Assembly: GCA_938039975.1 (NCBI GenBank)
Contig: CALHTM010000014.1
Location: forward strand, 1 to 33,973
Length of the DNA: 33,973 nt
From: an uncultured Candidatus Saccharibacteria bacterium
GTDB lineage: Bacteria > Patescibacteriota > Saccharimonadia > Saccharimonadales > Saccharimonadaceae
Direction: 5' to 3'
Shown piece by piece: positions 1 through 7,800 of the stretch (the first letter of the stretch is position 1; every line of letters starts with the position of its first letter). The notes beneath the pieces are model-generated. The model had not been told where the DNA came from and searched no databases. It saw only the letters and a program-made list of their open reading frames with translations. Position numbers and translations under genes: made by a program.

Positions 1-1583
1 CGCTGGGTGTGCAGCTGAAGCGTAATATCATGAATTTGTGGTGGCGCCGGTTTGTCGACGAGCGCGACGATATGTATGGCGTGGATGCGGCGATTTTGAT
101 GAATCAGAAGGTTTGGAAGGCGAGTGGACATGTGGATACGTTTTCTGATCCGCTAATTGAATGCTCACACTGTAGAATGCGTTTTCGCTTTGATAAGTTA
201 GTAGACAGCATTGCCTATCAGAAGACTGTAAACGATTTTAAGTCCTTAGTGGATGCTAGATCAAATAAGAATGAAGAGATGCTTGACGAGGTTGAGAGTG
301 CGATAAGGGATTATAGTTATGATGACTTTGATAAAGTGGCAGACAAATTTCAGAAATTAGTGGATGATTTGAGGGCGGATATTGAGATCGAGACTGAGCA
401 GCGTGCCCTACTTAAAGAAGCCAAGAATTATACTGGTAATTTCGCGGCATTTTATGTGAATGATTATATAAACATGAAGTGTCCTAATTGTGGCTCTGAA
501 AAAAAGTGGAATAAGCCTTTTCAGTTTAATATGATGTTCAACACTATTGCTGGAGCCAAGTGGGGTATGGCAGAAGTGCTTGATGAAAATGGATATATAA
601 CAGCAGAGTTTAGATTATTTGATGGAGATGATGAGCAAACCTCTCAAGAGGCTCATTTAACAAAGCGAGATCAGGTCGATGGTCTAATGTATTTTGATAA
701 GGCGGCAAAAACGTATCTCCGTCCAGAAACCGCCCAAGGTATCTTCACCAATTTCAAAAATGTCGTCGATAGTTTCTACCCGAGCTTGCCGTTTGGCATC
801 GCTCAACAGGGCAAGGCGTTTCGCAATGAGATTGCGCCGCGCGACTTCGTCTTCCGCTCTCGCGAGTTTGAGCAGATGGAGATTGAGTATTTCGTCGATC
901 CTGAGCATTGGCAGGAGGCGTTTGATGAGCTGCTGGTGGCTACGCATGCGTTTTTGGCAGAACTAGGCTTGAGGCCAGAACACATTCACGAGCTGGACGT
1001 GCCGGCGGAGGATCGTGCGCATTATAGCGAAAAGACGATCGACATCGAATACGATTATCCAATTGGTCGTGAGGAGTTGATGGGCATCGCTTACCGGACC
1101 GATTTTGACCTGATGAACATCCAGCGCGCCAGCGGCAAGAGCATGGAATACACCGTCAAGGGGACGAATACAAAATTTGTTCCGCACGTCATCGAGCCGT
1201 CGTTTGGCGTTGAGCGGGCGCTGATGGCGGTGCTATCGAGCGCGTACCGTGAGGACGAGCAAAACGGTGAAAAGCGGGTGTATTTGGCGCTGCCAGAGCA
1301 CTTGGCGCCGGTTAAATTTGCCGTTTCGCCGCTACTCAAAAACAAGCCAGAATTGGTGGAAAAAGCCCGCGACGTCTACGCCGCACTTGCCAAAGCCAAC
1401 CCCGGCCGGGTGATGTGGGACGACAACGGCAACATCGGCAAACGCTACCGCCGCCAAGACGAAATCGGTACGCCGCACTGCGTAGTCGTCGACTTCCAAA
1501 CGCTGGAGGACGGCACCGTCACCGTGCGCGAGCGGGATACGACGGAGCAGCGGCGAGTAAGTATGGACAGGCTTTTAGGGTAA
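1..1583 (+). CDS. glyS: Glycyl-tRNA synthetase, 5'-partial
   Basis: Charges tRNA-Gly with glycine in the cytoplasm; class II synthetase of the single-chain alpha2 type. The reading frame is open to the left edge, and the residues before the GTG at 9 continue the family's N-terminal LGV-x-LK pattern, so the true start lies upstream. Visible landmarks are the N-terminal WWRR...NQKVWKASGH block, two Cys pairs (CSHC near residue 52, CPNC near 158) that look like a zinc ribbon, the class II motif 2 (FRNEIAPRDFVFRSREFEQ), motif 3 (GVERALMAVL), and an anticodon-binding domain in the last 120 residues. Between about 150 and 710 the DNA is much more AT-rich than the rest of the gene although the frame is intact. 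The R-M gene starts 4 nt after the TAA. Family assignment is secure. Confidence 0.95.
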   Translation, partial: LGVQLKRNIMNLWWRRFVDERDDMYGVDAAILMNQKVWKASGHVDTFSDPLIECSHCRMRFRFDKLVDSIAYQKTVNDFKSLVDARSNKNEEMLDEVESAIRDYSYDDFDKVADKFQKLVDDLRADIEIETEQRALLKEAKNYTGNFAAFYVNDYINMKCPNCGSEKKWNKPFQFNMMFNTIAGAKWGMAEVLDENGYITAEFRLFDGDDEQTSQEAHLTKRDQVDGLMYFDKAAKTYLRPETAQGIFTNFKNVVDSFYPSLPFGIAQQGKAFRNEIAPRDFVFRSREFEQMEIEYFVDPEHWQEAFDELLVATHAFLAELGLRPEHIHELDVPAEDRAHYSEKTIDIEYDYPIGREELMGIAYRTDFDLMNIQRASGKSMEYTVKGTNTKFVPHVIEPSFGVERALMAVLSSAYREDEQNGEKRVYLALPEHLAPVKFAVSPLLKNKPELVEKARDVYAALAKANPGRVMWDDNGNIGKRYRRQDEIGTPHCVVVDFQTLEDGTVTVRERDTTEQRRVSMDRLLG

Positions 1584-1587
1584 TAGT

Positions 1588-4500
1588 ATGCAGCAAATAC
1601 ATGATTATCTTGCTGAAGTAAAGCGTCAATTTCACAGTGGTCATGCCATAGAACATGCTTATCGACCTGCTTTGCAGCGCCTTATGGAGACTTTTGATGA
1701 CGTGGTCGCTGTGAATGATCCAAAGCATTCAGAGCATGGTGCACCAGACTTTGTTTTCTTGAAGCAGTCAAACAACTCAATTATTCGTGGCTATGCTGAA
1801 GCAAAAGATATCACGGTAAATCTTGATAAAACTGAGAAAACTAACCAAATGGAGCGATATGCTGGCTATACTAATCTTGTTTTGACAGATTATCTCGAGT
1901 TTCGGTTTTATAAGAATGGTGAGAAATATGAGACAGTCAGTCTTGGTTGTGTAAAACAAGGCAAACTGCATCTTCAGCCCGAAAACGGCGAGCGCTTGTT
2001 ACGTGAACTACAAGCATTTTTGGATTTGCCACCAGAGAGTATCAAAAGTGGCCGTCGTCTTGCGCAGATTATGGGAGGTAAGGCTCGGCGTATTCGTGAT
2101 AATGTGGAGATCTACCTCAAAAGCGAATACGTAGAAGCGCATGAACTTGAAAAGATTTATGAAATGATGAAGCGGCTACTTGTGCATGACCTTGATGAAA
2201 CGAAATTTGCCGATATGTATGCTCAAACATTGGTATATGGACTATTTGTAGCGCGATACGGTGACGACACGCCAGAAAACTTTACTCGTAGTGAGGCGCG
2301 TGATCTAGTGCCAGCAAGCAATCCATTCCTGCGTTATTTTTTCGATCATATCGCTGGTACGGGCTTTGACAAGCGACTTGCAAAAATTGTTGACGAGTTA
2401 TGCGAAATTTTTAGCGTCAGTGATGTACGGAATATTGTCCATCGTCATCTACGCATTGCAGACAATAATGCTTGTGATACCAAAGATCCAATTATTCACT
2501 TTTATGAGGATTTTCTACAGAGCTATGACAGCCTAGAACGTAAAAAGATGGGTGCTTACTATACACCAACCCCAGTAGTTCGGTTTATCGTTCGACAGAT
2601 TGACCAGTTGCTTAAAACTGAATTTAGGATTGCGAAGGGGCTTGCGAGTAGCGATACGATAACGCGAACGGTTGCTACGCAGCCATGGCGTAAAAAAGGA
2701 GAGCGGAAGGATCGTCTAACACGAGACATTGTAGAGTCACGAGTGCAAATTCTTGATCCAGCAGTTGGTACGGCGACATTTCTGAATGAGACCATCAGAT
2801 ATATCTATGAAAAAAACTTTCAAAGTGGGCAAGCTGGCTTATGGCCAAGCTACGCTAACGATAATTTAATACCGCGTTTGTTTGGCTTCGAGCTGATGAT
2901 GGCGCCATATACAGTAGCGCACCTGAAACTAGCTATGATGTTGCGCGAAACTGGTGTCAATAAGCTAAAGACTCGTCTTAATGTTTTTCTGACCAATACG
3001 CTAGAGGAGGGGATTCCAGTACAGCCAGATCTGTTTAGTCTTGGCCTGACAGGGGCAGTAACCGAAGAGTCGCGCTTGGCTGCTGAAGTGAAGAGTGAGA
3101 AGCCAGTGATGGTAGTGATGGGTAATCCACCGTATTCTGCCGAAAGTAATAACAAGACTGATTATGCGAATTCCTTGGTTAATAAATACAAAGTTGAGCC
3201 AGGTGGATTGCAAAAACTAAAAGAACGTAATCCTAAGTGGCTTAATGATGACTATGTAAAATTTATTGCTTTTGCTGAAGATATGATTGAACGTAATGGT
3301 TCTGGTATTGTAGGAATGATTACTAACAATGGGTTTTTGGACAATCCAACTTTTCGCGGCATGCGCTGGCATTTGGCTAGAACTTTTGACAAGATTTTCG
3401 TGGTGAATCTCCACGGTAATGCTAAAAAACGAGAGACGACCCCAGACGGCAGTAAGGACGAAAATGTTTTTGATATTATGCAAGGTGTCAGTATTATGAT
3501 TGCGGTTAAAAACAATACCAAACAAGCCGAGTTTGCTGACGTTTATTATCAAGACATATTTGGTCTGCGCCAAGACAAGTTTAACCAATTAGGTACGGAA
3601 GTTACTTTTAAAAAGATAAATCTTGACCAAAAGATGCTTTATTTTGTTGCAAAAGATACGAAAGGCCAAGAGGAATATGAAAAGGGCATTCTGTTGAACG
3701 AGTTAATGCCTGTGAATTCGGTGGGGATTGTGACAGGTAAGGATGATATCTTAGTAGATGAAATCAGCAGTAATTTATTAAGAAAAATAACTAGATATAA
3801 AGAGTCTTATTCTAGGGGTAAAGTTTACGATCGTTTGCAGAATGCTGTACTTGATGAGAAATATATCGTTCCTATGAATTACCGACCTTTTGACAGAAGA
3901 TGTGTTTATTACGACACCAATGTAGTTGAGAGATCCAGGGAAAAAGTTATGAAAAATATGATTGGCGAGCGTAGCGAGACACACACACACACACACCGAT
4001 TGCGCCGCGAGGAGAATATCGCAATGATTTTTAATAAACCAGCTCAGGGTGGCGATGACGTATTCTCTGACGTTTTTATATCGTCACAACCCGCAGACCA
4101 AAGTATCTTTTCGGCAATGAAGAGATCTCCACATGTAGCACCACTATATCTTAATAGTAACGAGAATATTGGTGTCGTTTTCGAGAGAACCGCTACCGAG
4201 CAAGTTCTAGTAGTTGATTCGATACCTGAACATGCAGTAATGGGGACAGCCGGATTTGCTGGTCAATTTGCACCACTATTTATCCTCGAAAGCGAAGATG
4301 GTCGGCGGGCGAATTTTGATGTCGAAAAATTACAACAACTGTTTTCTGAAGTTGAGCAGTCAACTGAAGAGTCGCGCAAAGTTTATCCTGAGGATATTTT
4401 TGACTATATTTATGCATCACTACACAGCCCAAGCTATCGCGAGAAATATAAAGAATTCTTAAAAACTGATTTTCCACGCGTGCCACGACCGGAGTCATGG

Positions 4501-4842
4501 GCGGAATTTTGGCGCAAAGCAGAGTTGGGTGGTCAGCTGCGTCAATTACACTTAATGAAAGCGTTACAAATTGGTGATTATGATACCACTTTTCCTAAGA
4601 TTGGTGATAACGTAGTGAAGAAAGTGGTGCGCGATGGTGACCAAGTCTTTATTAACAATAGTCAGTATTTTGGCAATATCCCAGAACTGGCATGGAATTT
4701 TTACATAGGTGGCTATCAGCCGGCGCAAAAGTGGCTCAAAGATAGAAGGGGTCGTGTATTGACTGCGAACGATATCGACCACTATCAGCGCATTATTAAA
4801 ATCTTACTAGAGACAGATAAAATAATGAAAGATATAGGATGA
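1588..4842 (+). CDS. Single-chain type IIG/ISP-like restriction-modification enzyme
   Basis: A 1084-residue protein expected to methylate adenine N6 and cut DNA, acting in defence. The N-terminal nuclease is visible as P53-D54 followed by E71-A-K73 (PD-ExK). The methyltransferase has motif I (ILDPAVGTATF, near residue 390) and motif IV NPPY (near 513). The C-terminal part matches the type ISP specificity region, with YRPFD-RRCVYYD and a final YIGGYQPAQKWLKDRRGR block. No helicase motifs are present and the length is well under that of true type ISP enzymes, so a type IIG-like layout fits better. An (AC)9 tract at 3979-3996 encodes Thr-His repeats (residues 798-803). Losing or gaining one unit brings a stop within about 40 nt, leaving nuclease and methylase but no specificity domain. 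The gene starts 4 nt after glyS and its TGA overlaps the ATG-like start of a NUDIX remnant. Confidence 0.9.
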   Translation: MQQIHDYLAEVKRQFHSGHAIEHAYRPALQRLMETFDDVVAVNDPKHSEHGAPDFVFLKQSNNSIIRGYAEAKDITVNLDKTEKTNQMERYAGYTNLVLTDYLEFRFYKNGEKYETVSLGCVKQGKLHLQPENGERLLRELQAFLDLPPESIKSGRRLAQIMGGKARRIRDNVEIYLKSEYVEAHELEKIYEMMKRLLVHDLDETKFADMYAQTLVYGLFVARYGDDTPENFTRSEARDLVPASNPFLRYFFDHIAGTGFDKRLAKIVDELCEIFSVSDVRNIVHRHLRIADNNACDTKDPIIHFYEDFLQSYDSLERKKMGAYYTPTPVVRFIVRQIDQLLKTEFRIAKGLASSDTITRTVATQPWRKKGERKDRLTRDIVESRVQILDPAVGTATFLNETIRYIYEKNFQSGQAGLWPSYANDNLIPRLFGFELMMAPYTVAHLKLAMMLRETGVNKLKTRLNVFLTNTLEEGIPVQPDLFSLGLTGAVTEESRLAAEVKSEKPVMVVMGNPPYSAESNNKTDYANSLVNKYKVEPGGLQKLKERNPKWLNDDYVKFIAFAEDMIERNGSGIVGMITNNGFLDNPTFRGMRWHLARTFDKIFVVNLHGNAKKRETTPDGSKDENVFDIMQGVSIMIAVKNNTKQAEFADVYYQDIFGLRQDKFNQLGTEVTFKKINLDQKMLYFVAKDTKGQEEYEKGILLNELMPVNSVGIVTGKDDILVDEISSNLLRKITRYKESYSRGKVYDRLQNAVLDEKYIVPMNYRPFDRRCVYYDTNVVERSREKVMKNMIGERSETHTHTHRLRREENIAMIFNKPAQGGDDVFSDVFISSQPADQSIFSAMKRSPHVAPLYLNSNENIGVVFERTATEQVLVVDSIPEHAVMGTAGFAGQFAPLFILESEDGRRANFDVEKLQQLFSEVEQSTEESRKVYPEDIFDYIYASLHSPSYREKYKEFLKTDFPRVPRPESWAEFWRKAELGGQLRQLHLMKALQIGDYDTTFPKIGDNVVKKVVRDGDQVFINNSQYFGNIPELAWNFYIGGYQPAQKWLKDRRGRVLTANDIDHYQRIIKILLETDKIMKDIG
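3979..3996 (+). repeat. (AC)9 dinucleotide microsatellite inside the R-M gene
   Basis: Nine uninterrupted AC units read as ACA CAC codons (Thr-His x3). With eight units the frame reaches TAA after about 13 further codons; with ten units it reaches TGA after about 10. The tract is therefore placed to switch the C-terminal 280 residues off by slipped-strand mispairing. The repeat is seen directly; the switching is inferred. Confidence 0.95.
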
Positions 4843-5074
4843 ATATCTCGCTCAAAGCGCTAATTTACAACGACGTTGGGCAGATTTTGATTGTCAAAGA
4901 GGTTGGGCGGACGTATTGGGATTTGCCAGGCGGCGGTATGGATTATGACGAGACTGTTGAATAATCGCTGAAGCGCGAGCTGCTTGAGGAAGTTGGCTAC
5001 AGGTGTGATTTGCGCTATCAGCTTTTTGATGCGTCGTAAATATGGATTTATATGCGCATCTCTGCTAATATAAT
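4839..5074 (+). pseudogene. Decayed NUDIX hydrolase copy
   Basis: Reading from the ATG at 4839, which overlaps the R-M gene's TGA, gives MNISLKALIYNDVGQI and a NUDIX core almost identical to the intact NUDIX gene at 5946-6434 (DNA match roughly 4842-5074 to 6019-6251). The frame carries an in-frame TAA where the intact copy has Leu (inside the Nudix box, just after DETVE) and a second TAA where it has Asp after LFDAS. Both the N-terminal about 25 residues and the C-terminal about 60 are missing. It is a broken paralogue, probably left by a duplication that also copied the downstream promoter. Confidence 0.85.
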
Positions 5075-5083
5075 AAGCACAGC

Positions 5084-5117
5084 ACCTCGACTTGGGTTCG
5101 TCCCCGTCGAGGTTTTT
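5084..5117 (+). terminator. Rho-independent terminator-like hairpin
   Basis: An 8-bp perfect stem (ACCTCGAC at 5084-5091, GTCGAGGT at 5106-5113) with a 14-nt loop is followed directly by a short T run. It lies after the NUDIX remnant and would end transcription from the R-M gene. Confidence 0.6.
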
Positions 5118-5194
5118 GGTATAATAAGGTGTATGAAGAGGGTATATGTTGATGGTCAAAATTTTTTGTATAAAGCTATAATAATATACAATAA

Positions 5195-5240
5195 ATAGCG
5201 CATATATTGTTGGCAGATTTGTTTTTACAGCATAGAATAA
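5195..5240 (+). repeat. Left copy of a duplicated promoter segment
   Basis: About 45 nt beginning ATAGCGC and containing AGATTTGTTTTT matches 6443-6487 with a few differences. Each copy lies downstream of a NUDIX copy, so it belongs to the same duplicated block. Confidence 0.8.
5210..5238 (+). promoter_or_regulatory. Promoter of the aspartoacylase-like gene
   Basis: TTGGCA at 5210-5215, a 17-nt spacer and TAGAAT at 5233-5238. The start codon follows 9 nt after the -10 box, so the transcript would have almost no leader. Confidence 0.6.
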
Positions 5241-5247
5241 TAGCTAT

Positions 5248-5937
5248 ATGACAAAAATACTCGCAATAATTTCCACCCACGGTAATGAATTATTAGGTCC
5301 AAATGTGCTGGCGTATATGCTCGCCAAGCGGTCTAAATTGTTGGAAAATATAGAGTTCATCATAGCTAGTCCGCGCGCTTACGCAAAGAATGTGCGGTAT
5401 ACCGAATCGGACCTAAATAGGAGTTATGGGCTTAGTCTAGATACTTATGAGGGTCGGCGTGCGAAGATTATTGAGGAGCGGATTCGGTTACTGAAGCCGG
5501 AGTTGGTATTGGATTTTCATACGACCACTACCGAACAGCCAGATATTTTGATAACGGCAGATAAAGATAATGAAGTAGTGCAGAGATTTATCAATGCTAG
5601 TGCCATAAAAGATAATTTAGTGGTCTCGCCATTAAATGATATCACGACGGTGGTGTCGAATTTCGTGGCTTATGAAGTGCCAAATTCGCATCTGAACGAT
5701 GATCTGTACGAGCAGATATGTACCGACATAGCAAGATATTTGGACGAGGAGGCGGTTGACCAAGAGCGAACTTTTTATAAAATGACGGGGAAGATCTTAC
5801 CCGAGGAAGAAAAAGATACAGTCGGTCTTAAAAACTTTGTCTATAACGATACGTTGCAAACTATCCCGGCTTTCCTTGGCGAGGAGGCATATAAGCACGA
5901 TGGTACTTACGCTGGGTTTAGACTAAAAGTGTTATAA
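5248..5937 (+). CDS. Succinylglutamate desuccinylase/aspartoacylase family protein
   Basis: A 229-residue zinc hydrolase-like protein related to AstE/AspA (M14-like fold). The sequence shows the N-terminal THGNE motif with likely zinc ligands His11 and Glu14, DLNRS at residues 55-59 for substrate carboxylate binding, and DFHTT with the third zinc ligand near His91. Members deacylate N-acyl amino acids or trim carboxy-terminal residues; the substrate cannot be told from sequence. It starts at the ATG at 5248 behind a TAGAAT -10 box and has no clear Shine-Dalgarno. It sits between the decayed and the intact NUDIX copies. The -10 box of the next gene overlaps its stop codon. Confidence 0.8.
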   Translation: MTKILAIISTHGNELLGPNVLAYMLAKRSKLLENIEFIIASPRAYAKNVRYTESDLNRSYGLSLDTYEGRRAKIIEERIRLLKPELVLDFHTTTTEQPDILITADKDNEVVQRFINASAIKDNLVVSPLNDITTVVSNFVAYEVPNSHLNDDLYEQICTDIARYLDEEAVDQERTFYKMTGKILPEEEKDTVGLKNFVYNDTLQTIPAFLGEEAYKHDGTYAGFRLKVL

Positions 5938-5938
5938 T
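5933..5938 (+). promoter_or_regulatory. -10 box of the NUDIX gene
   Basis: TATAAT overlaps the TAA of the upstream gene and ends 7 nt before the ATG at 5946. The -35 region is poor. A transcript would begin at or next to the start codon. Confidence 0.55.
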
Positions 5939-5945
5939 TATCCCT

Positions 5946-6434
5946 ATGACAAAAATCACCAAAGGACATATCATCACGCAGAATTTAGATGGCACGGCTC
6001 ATCTGGATTGTTTGTATCGCATATCTCTCAAAGCCCTAATTTATAACGACGCTGGGCAGATTTTGGTCGTCAAGGAAATTGATCGGACGTATTGGGATTT
6101 GCCTGGCGGTGGTATGGATTTTGGTGAGACGATTGAGTTGTCACTGAAACGCGAACTGTACGAAGAAGTTGGCTACAAGGGTAGTCTGCGTTATCAACTT
6201 TTTGACGCGTCGGACGAGATGTATATTAAGCGGATTGATGCTAATCAAATCTGTTTTTATTGCCGTGTCTGGCCGGAGAATTTTGACTTTGCGCCAGGTG
6301 AAGAGGGTGACGAAGTAATGTTTATTAACCCTGAGGAGTTATTGCTTCAGAAAAGCGAAGTGGATGCGCCAGCTCGAGCCTATAGAGCTCATATGAAATG
6401 GCAGAAGCTATGTAGAGGACAAGAGCTATCATAA
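5946..6434 (+). CDS. NUDIX hydrolase
   Basis: A 162-residue NUDIX protein. The Nudix box is complete at about residues 55-77: G-x5-E, then seven residues, then RELYEEVGY, giving the metal-binding glutamates. Such enzymes hydrolyse nucleoside diphosphates linked to another group; the N-terminal strand and loop do not identify the substrate. It begins 8 nt after the aspartoacylase-like gene and has its own TATAAT right before the ATG. A second, decayed copy lies at 4839-5074, so the gene has been locally duplicated. Confidence 0.88.
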   Translation: MTKITKGHIITQNLDGTAHLDCLYRISLKALIYNDAGQILVVKEIDRTYWDLPGGGMDFGETIELSLKRELYEEVGYKGSLRYQLFDASDEMYIKRIDANQICFYCRVWPENFDFAPGEEGDEVMFINPEELLLQKSEVDAPARAYRAHMKWQKLCRGQELS

Positions 6435-6442
6435 TGCAATAT

Positions 6443-6487
6443 ATAGCGCGTATCGTTGGTAGATTTGTTTTTGCGGTGTACAATAGG
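6443..6487 (+). repeat. Right copy of the duplicated promoter segment
   Basis: This matches 5195-5240. It carries TTGGTA at 6456-6461, a 17-nt spacer and TACAAT at 6479-6484, so the promoter architecture is kept in both copies. Here it lies upstream of the toxin-antitoxin pair. Confidence 0.75.
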
Positions 6488-6496
6488 GAAAGTATA

Positions 6497-6525
6497 TTGC
6501 AATAAAATTATAATTTTGTTATAAT
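6497..6525 (+). promoter_or_regulatory. Toxin-antitoxin promoter with palindromic operator
   Basis: TTGCAA at 6497-6502, a 17-nt spacer and TATAAT at 6520-6525, ending 6 nt before the antitoxin ATG. The spacer contains the perfect 14-bp palindrome AAAATTATAATTTT (6504-6517), a plausible autoregulation site for the AbrB-type antitoxin. Confidence 0.6.
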
Positions 6526-6531
6526 GTTTGT

Positions 6532-6753
6532 ATGACAATCACTACAATTCAAAAAGTTATCAAGATTGGTTCGAGCCGCGGCGTGACGCTGCCGGCGCGG
6601 GATTTGCGGGCGCTGGGGATTCGCGATGGCGACGAAATTGAAGTCACGGTACGTAAGCGTTCGGAGGCGGCTGATGATAATCAAGTGCTCAAAACTGCAA
6701 ACTCGCTCCTTAGGCGATACAAAGAGGATTTTTCTCAATTGGCGAAGCGCTAA
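6532..6753 (+). CDS. AbrB/MazE-type antitoxin
   Basis: A 73-residue protein whose first 45 residues form a SpoVT-AbrB swapped-hairpin domain (TIQKVIKIGSSRGVTLP, then LGIRDGDEIEVTVRKR). The remaining tail would wrap the toxin and neutralise it. Proteins of this kind bind DNA as dimers and repress their own operon. The stop codon overlaps the ATG of the Doc-like toxin by 1 nt, which supports translational coupling. The start is the ATG 6 nt after a TATAAT; there is no Shine-Dalgarno, so a leaderless mRNA is likely. Confidence 0.85.
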   Translation: MTITTIQKVIKIGSSRGVTLPARDLRALGIRDGDEIEVTVRKRSEAADDNQVLKTANSLLRRYKEDFSQLAKR

Positions 6754-7145
6754 TGGTTAGTTTGACTCTCGAGCAGATTCTGCAGCTTCATGCGCTGGTG
6801 CTTGTCAAAGACGGCGGTGCAGATGGCGTGCGTGACGTCGGACGACTGGAGGCTGCGGTGTCAACACAGCATCAAGTAGTATTTGGCGAGGAATTATATG
6901 CAACAGTATTTGCCAAGGCAGCGGCGTTGATGCGTGGAATTATTGGCGACCATCCGTTCGCTGATGGTAACAAGCGTACAGCAATGCTCGCCGGACTGAC
7001 TTTGCTGGAGGTGAATGGGTATAATTTTACAGCACAGCGAGGTGAACTAGAAAATTTCGCCGTCCGCGTTGCGACCGATCATCTCGATATTGATGCGATT
7101 GCTGATTGGCTGGAGTGTCATTCGCGGGACGTATCAATGGTTTGA
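6753..7145 (+). CDS. doc: Doc-like toxin (Fic/Doc fold)
   Basis: A 130-residue Fic/Doc family protein. The signature HPFADGNKRT lies at residues 67-76. The Lys in place of the second Gly of the Fic motif is typical of Doc, which phosphorylates elongation factor Tu and stops translation instead of attaching AMP. The length is normal for Doc (about 126). It overlaps the upstream AbrB-type antitoxin gene by 1 nt, so the two form a type II toxin-antitoxin module. The symbol rests on family membership, not on proven activity. Confidence 0.85.
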   Translation: MVSLTLEQILQLHALVLVKDGGADGVRDVGRLEAAVSTQHQVVFGEELYATVFAKAAALMRGIIGDHPFADGNKRTAMLAGLTLLEVNGYNFTAQRGELENFAVRVATDHLDIDAIADWLECHSRDVSMV

Positions 7146-7208
7146 TAACAAGGAGTTTTAGTGGTAAGTAGGGTTTCTATGAGGTTTCTTGCCGCCTGAC
7201 AGAGATGA

Positions 7209-7214
7209 TATACT
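7209..7214 (+). promoter_or_regulatory. -10 box of the histidine phosphatase gene
   Basis: TATACT ends 7 nt before the ATG at 7222, which implies a leaderless transcript. No good -35 box is visible. Confidence 0.5.
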
Positions 7215-7221
7215 AAAGCTT

Positions 7222-7794
7222 ATGACTACTATCTATATCGCTCGCCACGGCCAGAATGAAGACAATGTGCGCGGGATTTTGAACGGCCATCGCGACCTGC
7301 CGCTGACCGATTTGGGACGCCAGCAAGCGCGGCAATTGGCGCGTCGCATCAAGGATAGGGAACTAGTTTTTGACGCAGTGTATGCATCGCCGCTTGATCG
7401 AGCTTTCGAGACGGCAGCGATTGTAGCGGCGGCGCTGGGCCTTGCCGAGCCGATAGTTCACGATGATTTAATCGAGCGTAATTTTGGCATTATGACTGGT
7501 AAGCCGGCCGCTGATATTGAGGAAATTTGTGCGCCGGACATCATCAAGACAGAAAGCGTGACCTATTTTTTGCATCCTGACGGCGCTGAGACTTTTCCTG
7601 AGTTATTGGCTCGCGGCCAGCGGGTGCTTGATTTCATGGCGCGTCAACATCCAGATCAAACGGTGTTATTGGCTTGCCATGGCGATATTGGCAAAATGAT
7701 ATATGCTGCGGCAACCAGCACGCCATGGCGGCAGGTCTTAACCGATTTTTACTTTGGCAATACGGATATTATCGGTCCAGTGGATGTGTCCTAA
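7222..7794 (+). CDS. Histidine phosphatase family protein (phosphoglycerate mutase-like)
   Basis: A 190-residue protein of the histidine phosphatase superfamily. The catalytic RHG motif is at residues 8-10 (IARHGQNEDN), followed by SPLDRAFETA with the phosphate-binding Arg, and a late CHGD holding the second catalytic His. The family includes cofactor-dependent phosphoglycerate mutases and broad phosphatases; small proteins like this one are usually phosphatases. I chose the ATG at 7222 over an in-frame TTG at 7189 because the RHG motif normally lies within the first 10 residues and a TATACT box stands 7 nt upstream. Confidence 0.85.
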   Translation: MTTIYIARHGQNEDNVRGILNGHRDLPLTDLGRQQARQLARRIKDRELVFDAVYASPLDRAFETAAIVAAALGLAEPIVHDDLIERNFGIMTGKPAADIEEICAPDIIKTESVTYFLHPDGAETFPELLARGQRVLDFMARQHPDQTVLLACHGDIGKMIYAAATSTPWRQVLTDFYFGNTDIIGPVDVS

Positions 7795-7800
7795 ACGTGA

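Noticed and set aside
684..1345. Minus-strand ORFs opposite glyS
   Set aside because: Antisense shadows of a strongly conserved gene; no ribosome sites or family sequence.
1588..4842. Full type ISP enzyme with a helicase
   Set aside because: Nuclease and methylase motifs are present but no helicase motifs lie between them and the protein is too short.
5084..5113. tRNA 3' end or attachment site, because of a GGGTTCG-like loop
   Set aside because: Loop and stem lengths do not fit a T arm, and no acceptor, D or anticodon arm is present; a terminator explains it.
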